Below the pieces are notes generated by a model, which was not told the origin of the DNA, ran no database searches, and worked only from the letters and a program-made list of their open reading frames with translations. Below are positions 45,335 to 53,665 of a DNA stretch of 64,000 nt, in pieces. How positions within the stretch are numbered: the first letter of the stretch is position 1; every line of letters begins with the position of its first letter. The stretch is from assembly GCA_947501025.1 (NCBI GenBank), contig CANMUM010000003.1:132683-196682 (forward strand), given 5' to 3'. The position numbers were made by a program, and so were the translations under genes. This DNA comes from an uncultured Paracoccaceae bacterium. GTDB lineage: Bacteria; Pseudomonadota; Alphaproteobacteria; Rhodobacterales; Rhodobacteraceae.

Positions 45335-45991
45335 TTATTGGGAAGCCTTAATCAAATCAGCGACATGAACACGCGCTGCATCAACAACTGGGTAATTGAT
45401 AGTGTTATCATTAAATGCAAGGAATAAGTCAGTGCCCCCCAATAGAACGGCGTCCGCACCGCTTTGATCCATCATGTGTTGGCCTGCGTTAATAAATATC
45501 TGCCTCTCATGATCGTCACACCAACCACGTTTAGCCATATTCATGTAGGCATCACCAACTTTGTTGAGCGTGCCAGCATCGGGTGTTACGAATGAGACAG
45601 TATCGATCATCCCAAATAGGTGACTTCGCATTGCAACATGATTTCCCAAAACACCTACCCGTTTGATACCCCGATCCAGAAAGTAAGCTCTTAAACTATC
45701 CAAGACACTTACCAATGGCAGCGATGAACGCACCGAAAGCTCATCAAAGCAAAAATGTCCCGCAACCGAAGTAACTGCAGCAAAATTAGCGCCAGCACTC
45801 TTTAAACTATCCACATGTTTCGCAAAAATCGTGGCCTGCTCTTCTTGGTTTCCAGCCATGATATTTTCACTTAATCTTTTGATACTTGCGTGAGAAATGG
45901 TAAGGCTTTGCTCTTCAATTTCTTCAATAAGAAGCTGGTAATAATATACTGTCGCCGCAGGCCCGATGCCCCCAATCAATCCAATATGCAT
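45335..45991 (-). CDS. Aspartate/glutamate racemase-fold protein lacking catalytic cysteines
   Basis: Asp/Glu racemase superfamily fold of 218 residues: MHIGLIGGIGPAATVYYYQLL at the N-terminus, then DSLKSAGANFAAV, GVLGNHVAMRS and the late GADAVLLGGTDLFL. Both catalytic cysteine positions are replaced: the usual P-C-N-T-A-H is T-S-V-A-G-H (Ser for Cys, Val for Asn), and the usual G-C-T-E is G-G-T-D (Gly for Cys). Racemisation by the two-base mechanism is therefore unlikely; a different lyase, isomerase or binding role is inferred. It stands alone, divergent from the DegP-type gene. Confidence 0.84.
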   Translation of the reverse strand: MHIGLIGGIGPAATVYYYQLLIEEIEEQSLTISHASIKRLSENIMAGNQEEQATIFAKHVDSLKSAGANFAAVTSVAGHFCFDELSVRSSLPLVSVLDSLRAYFLDRGIKRVGVLGNHVAMRSHLFGMIDTVSFVTPDAGTLNKVGDAYMNMAKRGWCDDHERQIFINAGQHMMDQSGADAVLLGGTDLFLAFNDNTINYPVVDAARVHVADLIKASQ

Positions 45992-46253
45992 AATTAAGGT
46001 CCCTTTGATTTAACCCTACTTATACGCGGATATATGTGTTTACGCCATATTTAAAAAATGACATTTCATATACTCTTGGCTTATTATTGAACGAAAGTCC
46101 AATTTCCAAAATCGTCATCAATTGATTATCATAACAATAAGCGCATCGGTGCTACATAAGCCATTTTTAGCCAATTTCGTAACGGATTTGTGTTAGACCT
46201 TGAATTGCAAGCTTTGGAGTTACATCTATTCCCCATAAAGAGGAGACCACATT

Positions 46254-47669
46254 ATGATCAATATCAAAACGATTTCTGTCGGCATGACATTAACTATGGC
46301 TGCGACAATCCCATCTTGGGCGGATGTGCCGTCAAGTTTTGCGGATCTTGCTGAGCAAGTGAGCCCATCTGTTGTGCGTATCACGACCACGACTAATGTC
46401 GAACAGGGCCAAAATGGTCTCTTTCCGCAAGGAACAGAAATTCCAGATTTCATGCAACGTTTTTTTGATCAGAACCCCGGATTTCAAGGGCAATCGCGCC
46501 CTAGCCAAGGAATCGGTTCTGGCTTCATCATTGATGGTGGTGATTTTGTCGTCACCAATAATCACGTTGTGGATGAGGCTGATGAAATTATCGTTGAGAT
46601 GACGGATGGCACAAAATTATCCGCCGAACTCGTTGGCAAAGATGCGCGCACAGATGTTGCTGTTTTGAAAATCACCAATGATACAAAATTGCCATCTGTT
46701 GATTTTGGTGATTCTGATATCGCGCGCGTAGGCGATTGGGTCATGGCAGTCGGAAGCCCTCTTGGTCAAGATTTTACGGTAACAACGGGTATTATCTCAG
46801 CGCGCAATCGCTCACTTGATGGAGCGAATGGCGCTTATGAGGATTTCTTGCAAACAGATGCCGCGATCAACCGTGGCAATTCAGGTGGCCCCCTATTTAA
46901 CATGGAGGGTGACGTTGTTGGCATGAACACTGCAATCTTGTCACCAAATGGTGGATCTATTGGGCTTGGCTTTGCGATGTCTTCGAATGTGATTTCCAAA
47001 ATTGTTGACCAAATTATTGAATATGGCGAAGCGCGTCGGGGCTGGCTTGGTGTCTCGATTGGTGAGCTTGATGAGGCAAGTGCTGAAGCGATGGGGCTTA
47101 ATAAAGCCGAGGGTGTTCTGGTTCAAGACGTGGCTCCAAACGGCCCTGCTCAAGCAGCGGGCATACGTGCAGGCGATGTGATCTTAAATTTCAATGGTGA
47201 AAAAATTGATGACACAAAAGAGCTAGTTCAAGTTGTAGGCGGCTCAGAGATCGATAAAGAAGTTTCCGTGGAAATCTATCGTCCTAAAGACAACAAAAAC
47301 ATCAATGTTGATGTCACACTTGGCAAGCTCCCAGAGAGAGATGCACTGGTGCAGGCATCAACGCCAACACCTGAGGGAAAAACTATCCTTGGCATGACAC
47401 TTATTCCACTCGATCAACGTAAGGCTGATGAACTCGGCATTGAAGTTGCTAGTGGATTGTTGATTACAGATATTGATGAAGAAAGCCATGCCGCTGAACG
47501 AGGTTTGCGAGCTGGCGATCTCATTCGTGAGGTTAATCAATTCCCTATCAATTCAGCTCAAGACCTTGAGGTGCAAATTAAAACTGCAAAATCAATTGGA
47601 CGCAACTCGATCTTTGTTCTGGCTGAAAGTGGCGGCAATACAGGCTTTATCGCCTTGCCGATTAATTAA
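46254..47669 (+). CDS. degP: Do-family periplasmic serine protease (DegP/HtrA-like)
   Basis: Periplasmic protease and chaperone for misfolded envelope proteins. A signal peptide occupies residues 1-23 (cleavage after SWA). The trypsin-like domain has catalytic His104 (TNNHVV), Asp134 (ARTDVAVL) and Ser210 (GNSGGP). Two PDZ domains follow (about 255-345 and 370-465). GAGGAGA precedes the ATG at 46254. The upstream 262 bases contain no gene and presumably its promoter, which I could not identify. DegQ-type naming is equally possible. A strong terminator follows. Confidence 0.95.
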   Translation: MINIKTISVGMTLTMAATIPSWADVPSSFADLAEQVSPSVVRITTTTNVEQGQNGLFPQGTEIPDFMQRFFDQNPGFQGQSRPSQGIGSGFIIDGGDFVVTNNHVVDEADEIIVEMTDGTKLSAELVGKDARTDVAVLKITNDTKLPSVDFGDSDIARVGDWVMAVGSPLGQDFTVTTGIISARNRSLDGANGAYEDFLQTDAAINRGNSGGPLFNMEGDVVGMNTAILSPNGGSIGLGFAMSSNVISKIVDQIIEYGEARRGWLGVSIGELDEASAEAMGLNKAEGVLVQDVAPNGPAQAAGIRAGDVILNFNGEKIDDTKELVQVVGGSEIDKEVSVEIYRPKDNKNINVDVTLGKLPERDALVQASTPTPEGKTILGMTLIPLDQRKADELGIEVASGLLITDIDEESHAAERGLRAGDLIREVNQFPINSAQDLEVQIKTAKSIGRNSIFVLAESGGNTGFIALPIN

Positions 47670-47692
47670 GTTTTCATCAATAAACTGTTACA

Positions 47693-47719
47693 AAAACGCG
47701 TCAATTGGCGCGTTTTTTT
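47693..47719 (+). terminator. Rho-independent terminator after the DegP-type gene
   Basis: AAAACGCG (47693-47700), eight-base loop, CGCGTTTTTTT (47709-47719). Eight pairs followed directly by a seven-T run, 23 bases after the protease stop codon. Confidence 0.9.
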
Positions 47720-47825
47720 ATTAAACTCACATTCCGTTTACAAATTCCACCAAAAACCTTGTGTTTGATAGCATGATGCTGATAATCAAGCTTACAATCT
47801 TAACTCTCTATAAAGTAGAAATATT

Positions 47826-49529
47826 ATGAAAAGCAACACAGTACCGATTCCAGAACTTTATGTATCATCCGATAGCGCACAAAAACTAAAACTTGAAGCA
47901 GCGTCATTGCCAAGCTGGGACCTAACGCCTCGCCAAATGTGTGACATTGAGCTTCTGATGAATGGTGGCTTTAACCCGCTGACTGGATTCTTAACTAAAG
48001 AAGACTATGAGGGCGTTGTTAATAACATGCGCTTAGCAGATGGATCGCTCTGGCCGATGCCGATCACGCTTGATGTATCTCAAGACTTTGCTGATGGACT
48101 TAATGAAGGTCAAGATATTGCCCTGCGTGACCCAGAAGGTGTTATCCTCGCGATTTTGTCTGTGTCGAGCAAATACTCACCTGACAAGAAAAAAGAAGCT
48201 GAAAAAGTTTTCGGCGCTGATGATCTCGCTCACCCTGCCGTGAACTACCTGCATAATATTGCAGGCCCCGTTTATCTTGGTGGCCCCATTACGGGCATTC
48301 AGTCTCCAATCCATTACGACTTCAAAGCCCGTCGCGATACACCTAATGAATTGCGCGCATATTTCCGCAAGCTTGGATGGCGCAAAGTTGTTGCATTCCA
48401 AACACGCAACCCACTGCACCGTGCCCACCAAGAACTTACATTCCGTGCAGCTCGTGAAGCACAAGCTAATCTCCTTATCCACCCTGTTGTTGGGCTTACA
48501 AAACCTGGGGACATTGATCACTTCACACGCGTTCGTTGTTATGAGGCTGTTCTTGATCAATATCCACCTTCAACAACAACAATGAGCTTGCTCAATCTTG
48601 CAATGCGCATGGCAGGCCCACGCGAAGCATTATGGCACGGTTTGATACGTAAAAATCACGGCTGTACACATCTGATTGTAGGTCGCGATCACGCGGGCCC
48701 TGGCAATAATTCGCAAGGTGAAGATTTTTATGGCCCATATGATGCACAGGAACTTTTCGCTGAGCATCAAGAGGAAATGGGAATTGAAATGGTCGATTTC
48801 AAGCACATGGTTTATGTGCAAGACCGCGCTCAATACGAGCCTGCTGATGAGGTTGAAAAGGGCACAACAGTTCTCAATATTTCAGGTACTGAATTGCGTC
48901 GCCGTTTATCTGAGGGTCTTGAAATACCAGAATGGTTCTCATTCCCAACTGTTGTTCAAGAGCTGCGCAAAACGCGCCCACCGAGAGCAAAACAAGGCTT
49001 CACAGTCTTCTTCACGGGCTTCTCTGGCTCAGGAAAATCAACAATTGCGAATGCCCTTATGGTTAAGCTAATGGAAATGGGCGGACGTCCAGTGACTCTG
49101 CTTGATGGTGACCTTGTGCGTAAAAACCTAAGCTCTGAGCTTGGATTTAGCAAAGAGCACCGCGATCTTAACATACGCCGTATCGGTTATGTGGCTTCCG
49201 AAATCACAAAAAATGGTGGCATTGCTATATGTGCACCGATCGCGCCATATGCAACAACACGTAAAGCCGTTCGCGAAGACATTGAGTCAGTTGGAGCATT
49301 TCTTGAAGTGCATGTTGCGACCTCAATTGAGGAATGTGAACGTCGTGACCGTAAGGGTCTTTACAAGCTTGCACGCGAAGGCAAAATCAAAGAGTTCACG
49401 GGTATATCAGATCCTTATGATGTTCCTGAAAACCCAGAGCTTCGTATTGAAACAGAAAGCGCTGATGTCGACAATTGTGCGCATCAAGTGATTTTGAAGC
49501 TTGAGCAAATGGGACTGATCAAAGCCTAA
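47826..49529 (+). CDS. Bifunctional sulfate adenylyltransferase/adenylylsulfate kinase
   Basis: Fused enzyme that activates sulfate to APS and phosphorylates APS to PAPS. The N-terminal ATP sulfurylase (about residues 1-385) has QTRNPLHRAHQEL at 192-204 (nucleotide site), GRDHAGPG and the ISGTELRRRL end; the C-terminal APS kinase (about 390-567) has an intact Walker A GFSGSGKST near 398, DGDLVRKNLS and FLEVHVATSIEECE. Length 567 and domain order match the single-chain form of marine alphaproteobacteria rather than CysDN-CysC. It stands alone with its own terminator; no reductase gene is adjacent. Confidence 0.95.
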   Translation: MKSNTVPIPELYVSSDSAQKLKLEAASLPSWDLTPRQMCDIELLMNGGFNPLTGFLTKEDYEGVVNNMRLADGSLWPMPITLDVSQDFADGLNEGQDIALRDPEGVILAILSVSSKYSPDKKKEAEKVFGADDLAHPAVNYLHNIAGPVYLGGPITGIQSPIHYDFKARRDTPNELRAYFRKLGWRKVVAFQTRNPLHRAHQELTFRAAREAQANLLIHPVVGLTKPGDIDHFTRVRCYEAVLDQYPPSTTTMSLLNLAMRMAGPREALWHGLIRKNHGCTHLIVGRDHAGPGNNSQGEDFYGPYDAQELFAEHQEEMGIEMVDFKHMVYVQDRAQYEPADEVEKGTTVLNISGTELRRRLSEGLEIPEWFSFPTVVQELRKTRPPRAKQGFTVFFTGFSGSGKSTIANALMVKLMEMGGRPVTLLDGDLVRKNLSSELGFSKEHRDLNIRRIGYVASEITKNGGIAICAPIAPYATTRKAVREDIESVGAFLEVHVATSIEECERRDRKGLYKLAREGKIKEFTGISDPYDVPENPELRIETESADVDNCAHQVILKLEQMGLIKA

Positions 49530-49540
49530 ATTATCAAGTA

Positions 49541-49568
49541 AAAAGCCCCGCAATAGCGGGGTTTTTTT
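49541..49568 (+). terminator. Rho-independent terminator after the sulfate-activation gene
   Basis: AAAAG CCCCGC (46-51 of 49500s), loop AATA, GCGGGG then TTTTTTT. Six G-C pairs extended by A-T pairs, starting 12 bases after the stop codon; it separates this gene from the convergent flavoprotein gene. Confidence 0.92.
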
Positions 49569-49578
49569 ATGGGTAAAA

Positions 49579-50793
49579 TTACATCCAAGATTTGAGATCT
49601 GCGCTGGGATCACCTGCAACGTCTTTTGGCAAACTTTTTCTCTGTTCGATAATCCTCTTGCCAATCATATAAGAGCGCGGCTCATTCATTGCATCAACTG
49701 AAATAAGTTGCTCACCCTTATAATACCAAACTGACTGACTGGCGTCGCTTGCTCCTTGGCGCAAGATCACATCATCATAACCCATATTGAGTCCCGCGAT
49801 TTGCAAGGTCACATCATACTGGTCGGACCAGAACCATGGCTTTGGCGCATATGGTTCGGCTTGCCCAGCAATCGATAGCGCAGCATTCTCTGCTTGATCA
49901 ATCGCATTTTGAACCGATTCGAGGCGGATCAGATTGCCTTGATACTCAAATCGCGTGCAATCACCTGCCGCAAAAATATCAGCATCACTTGTGCGAGAAT
50001 TTTCATCTACCAAAATCCCATGATCACAATCAAGCCCAGCATCTTGCGCAAGGGCACTCCCAGGAATGATTCCGATACCCACAATCACAAAATCAGCTGC
50101 AAGTGCCTCACCATTATCTAAGTTAATAGTGCTGACCTTATTATCCATATGAGACATTGATTGAACACCAATCCCTTCAACAATCCGCACATCGTGATTT
50201 ACGTGAAGTTTGCGAATAAAATCCGCAGTCAGCTCTGAAGCAACACGCCCCAAAATGCGCGGAGCCGCTTCGACCAAAGTCACCTCAACGCCAAATTTTC
50301 GGGCAACAGCTGCCGCTTCGAGGCCAATATACCCACCACCGATAACAACCAATTTGCGGCCCTTTTGGAACTCCGCACGCATAGCATTTACATCCGCTAA
50401 ATTGCGAACGGTATACACATTGCTTGCATCACCTGTTAGCGCGGATGGCAATTTGCGTGCTGCCGATCCTGTTGTCAGCACCAGTTGATCATATGCTAGC
50501 ATATCACCCGATGAAAGGCGAGCTTGCTTTTGAGAGACGTCAATATCTTCCGCCCGTGTGTCAGTTATCACATCAACCTTATTCTCAGAATACCAAGACT
50601 TCGGGCGGAGCAATAACCGCTCGGCATCCATTTCCCCAGATAAATATTTTTTAGAAAGCGGTGGGCGTTGATAGGGATAACTCGTTTCATCACCAATGAT
50701 CGTCACATGAGATTCTTGATCAAGCGTACGCAGTTTTGCAACGAAACTCGCTGCGGCCTGCCCTGCCCCTATGACAACAATTTTCTTTGTCAT
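49579..50793 (-). CDS. FAD-dependent oxidoreductase, ferredoxin/rubredoxin reductase type
   Basis: Flavoprotein of 404 residues in the family of putidaredoxin, rhodocoxin and rubredoxin reductases. FAD motif VIGAGQAAASFVAKLR (residues 7-22), YQRPPLSKKYLSG, pyridine-nucleotide motif VIGGGYIGLEAAAVARK (about 149-165), FAAGDCTRF for the flavin pyrophosphate, and a C-terminal WFWSDQYDVTLQIAG segment. It transfers electrons from NAD(P)H to a small iron-sulfur protein or rubredoxin, possibly serving the AlkB hydroxylase, which is inference only. Its start overlaps the end of hemH by four bases. Confidence 0.9.
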   Translation of the reverse strand: MTKKIVVIGAGQAAASFVAKLRTLDQESHVTIIGDETSYPYQRPPLSKKYLSGEMDAERLLLRPKSWYSENKVDVITDTRAEDIDVSQKQARLSSGDMLAYDQLVLTTGSAARKLPSALTGDASNVYTVRNLADVNAMRAEFQKGRKLVVIGGGYIGLEAAAVARKFGVEVTLVEAAPRILGRVASELTADFIRKLHVNHDVRIVEGIGVQSMSHMDNKVSTINLDNGEALAADFVIVGIGIIPGSALAQDAGLDCDHGILVDENSRTSDADIFAAGDCTRFEYQGNLIRLESVQNAIDQAENAALSIAGQAEPYAPKPWFWSDQYDVTLQIAGLNMGYDDVILRQGASDASQSVWYYKGEQLISVDAMNEPRSYMIGKRIIEQRKSLPKDVAGDPSADLKSWM

Positions 50794-51833
50794 TGATTAT
50801 CAACCCAACCCGCCAGCTCATTTTCCAAAATTTTGGCTAAGGCTTCAATATGATCAGAGCGGTCATTAAGGCAGGGTATATAATTAAAATGCTCGCCGCC
50901 TGCATGTTCAAAGCTCTCAAAGATCTCCTCTTGGATTTCTTCTAATGTCTCTACACAATCCGACGAAAATGCGGGGGCAGCGATTGCGATAGACTTATGG
51001 CCAGCCTTTGCAAGCTCGGCCACAAAATCGACCGTTGCTGGCCCGACCCATTCTTCGCGACCAAATTTTGATTGAAAAGCTGTTTCAATAAAATCAGCAT
51101 CAAATCCTGCGCGCTCTGCCACAAGGCGCGACGTTTTGTGGCATTGGCAATGATAAGGGTCACCCTCCATCAGATAACGCAATGGAACACCATGATATGA
51201 CAAGACAAGCTTGGTTGGCTTCACTTTGGAAGCCGCAATGCCCTCCTTGAGGGAAGCGGCAAGTGCATCCAAATAATGATCATTCTCAAAATATGCAGGC
51301 ACGGTTCTAAAAGCTGGCTGCCAGTTCATTTTCATCAAAGAGCGGAAAGCTTGATCATTGGCCGTTGCTGTCGTTGGCGCCGCATATTGTGGATAAAGTG
51401 GGAAAAACACGATGCGGTCACAGCCTTGATCATGCATTTTTTGTATCACCGAATCTGCCGAAGGGTTACCATAACGCATCGCAAAATCAACAATCACATT
51501 GTCACCATGGGTCTTTTTAAAGCGCTCGCTCAGTGCAATTGACTGCTTTCGTGTAATGCCCAAAAGCGGGCTTTCATCATTTTCGTTATCCCAAATACTG
51601 GCATAAGCTTCGCCCGATTTTTTAGGGCGGAATGTGAGAATAATGCCCTGCAAGATGGGCTGCCATTTCCAATTCGGCAAATCCACAACACGCTTATCTG
51701 ACAGAAATTCATTGAGATATCTGCGCATTGACCAATAATCCGTTGCATCAGGCGTACCCAAATTTGCAATGATCACACCCACCTTTTTAGGCTTCACTTT
51801 GGGATGATCTTTAGGGAGGGGCATAATCGACAT
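50790..51833 (-). CDS. hemH: Ferrochelatase
   Basis: Inserts Fe(II) into protoporphyrin IX, the last step of haem synthesis. Signatures: GVIIANLGTPDA at the N-terminus, FPLYPQYAAPTTA, catalytic His in LSYHGVPLRYL (near residue 200) and the Glu-containing SSDCVETLEEIQEE. Cysteines in YHCQCHKT, SSDC and IPCLND are conserved in alphaproteobacterial forms and may matter for an iron-sulfur cluster, which I infer only by family. Length 347. Start and stop overlap both neighbours, giving a tight three-gene unit with the NDUFAF5-like gene upstream. Confidence 0.96.
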   Translation of the reverse strand: MSIMPLPKDHPKVKPKKVGVIIANLGTPDATDYWSMRRYLNEFLSDKRVVDLPNWKWQPILQGIILTFRPKKSGEAYASIWDNENDESPLLGITRKQSIALSERFKKTHGDNVIVDFAMRYGNPSADSVIQKMHDQGCDRIVFFPLYPQYAAPTTATANDQAFRSLMKMNWQPAFRTVPAYFENDHYLDALAASLKEGIAASKVKPTKLVLSYHGVPLRYLMEGDPYHCQCHKTSRLVAERAGFDADFIETAFQSKFGREEWVGPATVDFVAELAKAGHKSIAIAAPAFSSDCVETLEEIQEEIFESFEHAGGEHFNYIPCLNDRSDHIEALAKILENELAGWVDNQ

Positions 51834-52624
51834 TAATGTTCTTTCGCTTTTTCTATCGCGCTATCCAAGCTGACTTTTACCGAGCCTGGTCGCAATGGTT
51901 TTGGTTGATCACTTGAAGGAGCATAACCCGTTAAAAATATAAGCTCATAAGTGGCATAAATTCGATCACCTTCGCAAGCAAATTTCTGCGCATAAATGTC
52001 GCACATATGCACAAAATAATCCTTACGCATGAAGTGCTTTGGGCGGGCATAAAGGGGGTTGCTCATCCCCATATGCCGCAGATCATACATTAGCGCAAAC
52101 CCATCATCATAAGTCGCGCGGCTTACCCAATTATCGGCCACAGGCAGTGCAAAACCTGCTCTCTGCAAAAGCCCTCCCGCATCACGCAAGTCTATCATTG
52201 GGGCTATATGTGCCATTGCACCATCATATAATGAAATATCAGCCGCCAACATAGATTGGCGCAGCTCGTTAAGGCTTTCACCGCCCAAAAACGCGGAGAT
52301 AAATACCCCGTCAGGATTCAAACGCAAACGTGATTGCACCATCTGCCCAATCACATCATCAGCAATATTCAAAGCACCAAGGTGAATGATCAAATCATAA
52401 TCTTGGCTTGCAAAATTAAGCTCGTTTGCAAAAATCACCCGTTCAAAGTCGAAATCAAATTGCCCATCTCCAATCACAGCTATTTTTTCAAAGCGACGAT
52501 CGTGATCCTTTATCTTTTGTTCAACTTCTTCAAGCATCATATCAAATATAAAATTCGCATCGCTTTTTTTGCGACGTTGAGTTTTCAAAATATGTTGGAA
52601 ATCAAATAAAGACGGGTTCATCAT
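51833..52624 (-). CDS. NDUFAF5-like methyltransferase-fold protein
   Basis: Class I methyltransferase-fold protein of 263 residues resembling mitochondrial NDUFAF5, a complex I assembly factor that hydroxylates an arginine of NDUFS7. Family pieces: SLFDFQHILKTQRR at the N-terminus, IIHLGALNIADD, LRLNPDGVFISAFLGGESLNELRQS, IDLRDAGGLLQRAGFALPVAD and FALMYDLRHMGMSN. The usual SAM-binding motif I (E/DxGxGxG) is degenerate here (IAVIGDGQFDF). The ATG overlaps the start codon of the divergent comF; its stop overlaps the hemH start. Function in complex I assembly is inferred from the family. Confidence 0.8.
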   Translation of the reverse strand: MMNPSLFDFQHILKTQRRKKSDANFIFDMMLEEVEQKIKDHDRRFEKIAVIGDGQFDFDFERVIFANELNFASQDYDLIIHLGALNIADDVIGQMVQSRLRLNPDGVFISAFLGGESLNELRQSMLAADISLYDGAMAHIAPMIDLRDAGGLLQRAGFALPVADNWVSRATYDDGFALMYDLRHMGMSNPLYARPKHFMRKDYFVHMCDIYAQKFACEGDRIYATYELIFLTGYAPSSDQPKPLRPGSVKVSLDSAIEKAKEH

Positions 52625-53381
52625 GTTAATTTATGGGAACAAAGAATTAAAGACAAGCCTAACCCGAATAGCCAATCGCTGTATTGATGGCTTATGGCCG
52701 CCATGCTGTGCCTTTTGTAAAGACCCCGTTGATCAGCAACATATGCTCTGCGCACAATGCTGGAATGATATGCCGCTATTATCTGGGGATCTATGCAAGT
52801 TTTGCGGCGTAAATGTCGTTGGATCATATGAACCCATTTGCCAATCTTGCTATGAAATTCCTAGGCCTTGGTCGATGGGACACGCAGCAGCGCTTTATGA
52901 GGGGCTTGCGCGTTATATGATATTGTCATTTAAAAATGGTGGAAAAGAAAACTATGCTCCCCTTCTTGCAAAGCTCATTTATCAGAGCAATCCCAAGGCA
53001 TTTGAAGGTCTCAATGCCCTCACGGCCATGCCATTGCATTGGCGAAGATTGCTTGCGCGTGGGTACAATCAAGCGGGAATGCTTTCTTGGAACGTAAGTA
53101 AGCTATCTGACGTACCCTTTGAACCCCAATTGATTGCCCGCAAGAGATATACAAAAAAGCAGGGCAAAAGCGCGAATTTTGAAAAACGGTTTCAAAACTT
53201 GGAAAACGCATTATCCGTCCCGATTAAATCCCTAAAGCAGGTCGAAGGGAAGCGAATTGGTATCGTTGATGATGTGATGACGAGTGGCGCAAGCTTGCAT
53301 TATGCAAGTGAGGCACTGCTGCGCGCGGGCGCAAAAGAGGTGCGCGTTTTTGTATTTGCGCGCGCTGGCAACAAAGACTAG
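52623..53381 (+). CDS. comF: ComF family phosphoribosyltransferase-like protein
   Basis: Related to ComF/GntX proteins linked to DNA uptake and reuse. A zinc-ribbon region has four CxxC-type pairs (PPCCAFC, LCAQC, CKFCG, CQSC; residues about 28-77), followed by a phosphoribosyltransferase domain with MPLHWRRLLARGYNQ and the PRPP loop VDDVMTSGAS near residue 218. Length 252. Its ATG overlaps the ATG of the divergent NDUFAF5-like gene in the palindrome CATG, leaving no separate leader. I see no Shine-Dalgarno. grxC follows after 24 bases. Confidence 0.92.
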   Translation: MLIYGNKELKTSLTRIANRCIDGLWPPCCAFCKDPVDQQHMLCAQCWNDMPLLSGDLCKFCGVNVVGSYEPICQSCYEIPRPWSMGHAAALYEGLARYMILSFKNGGKENYAPLLAKLIYQSNPKAFEGLNALTAMPLHWRRLLARGYNQAGMLSWNVSKLSDVPFEPQLIARKRYTKKQGKSANFEKRFQNLENALSVPIKSLKQVEGKRIGIVDDVMTSGASLHYASEALLRAGAKEVRVFVFARAGNKD

Positions 53382-53405
53382 AATGAACTTAAATAAGGAA
53401 ATATT

Positions 53406-53663
53406 ATGGCTAAAGTTGAGATTTATACGACACCCATCTGCGGATATTGCATGCGCGCAAAAACACTTCTTAAACGCAAAAATATCAAATATGAAGAAAT
53501 TGATCTCTACAAAGAAGGGCATCGCCGCGAGGAAATGGTTTCGCGTTCTGGTGGGCGACAAACAGTTCCCCAAATCTTCATAAACGGCAATGCGATTGGG
53601 GGCAGTGATGAGATTCATGCGCTTGAACGCGCTGGAAAACTTGACGGAATGCTCGCGGAATAA
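53406..53663 (+). CDS. grxC: Glutaredoxin 3
   Basis: Dithiol glutaredoxin of 85 residues that reduces disulfides with glutathione. The active site is Cys12-Gly-Tyr-Cys15 (TPICGYC), the cis-proline is in RQTVPQIFING and the glutathione-binding GGSDEI motif follows. AAGGA precedes the ATG. It is in the comF-grxC-nitrilase-marR set common to related alphaproteobacteria, with two bases to the next gene, and works with the gshB and gor products. Confidence 0.96.
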   Translation: MAKVEIYTTPICGYCMRAKTLLKRKNIKYEEIDLYKEGHRREEMVSRSGGRQTVPQIFINGNAIGGSDEIHALERAGKLDGMLAE

Positions 53664-53665
53664 TT

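Noticed and set aside
45250-45351. Small plus-strand frame of 33 codons with a GAGG nearby
   Set aside because: The Shine-Dalgarno is too close, the product (MANGFEDGLATVKQ...) resembles nothing I know, and it runs into the 3' end of the racemase-fold gene on the other strand.
51388-51396. Second perfect DnaA-box sequence (TGTGGATAA)
   Set aside because: It lies inside the hemH coding sequence and is isolated; one nine-base match in 64 kb is expected by chance.
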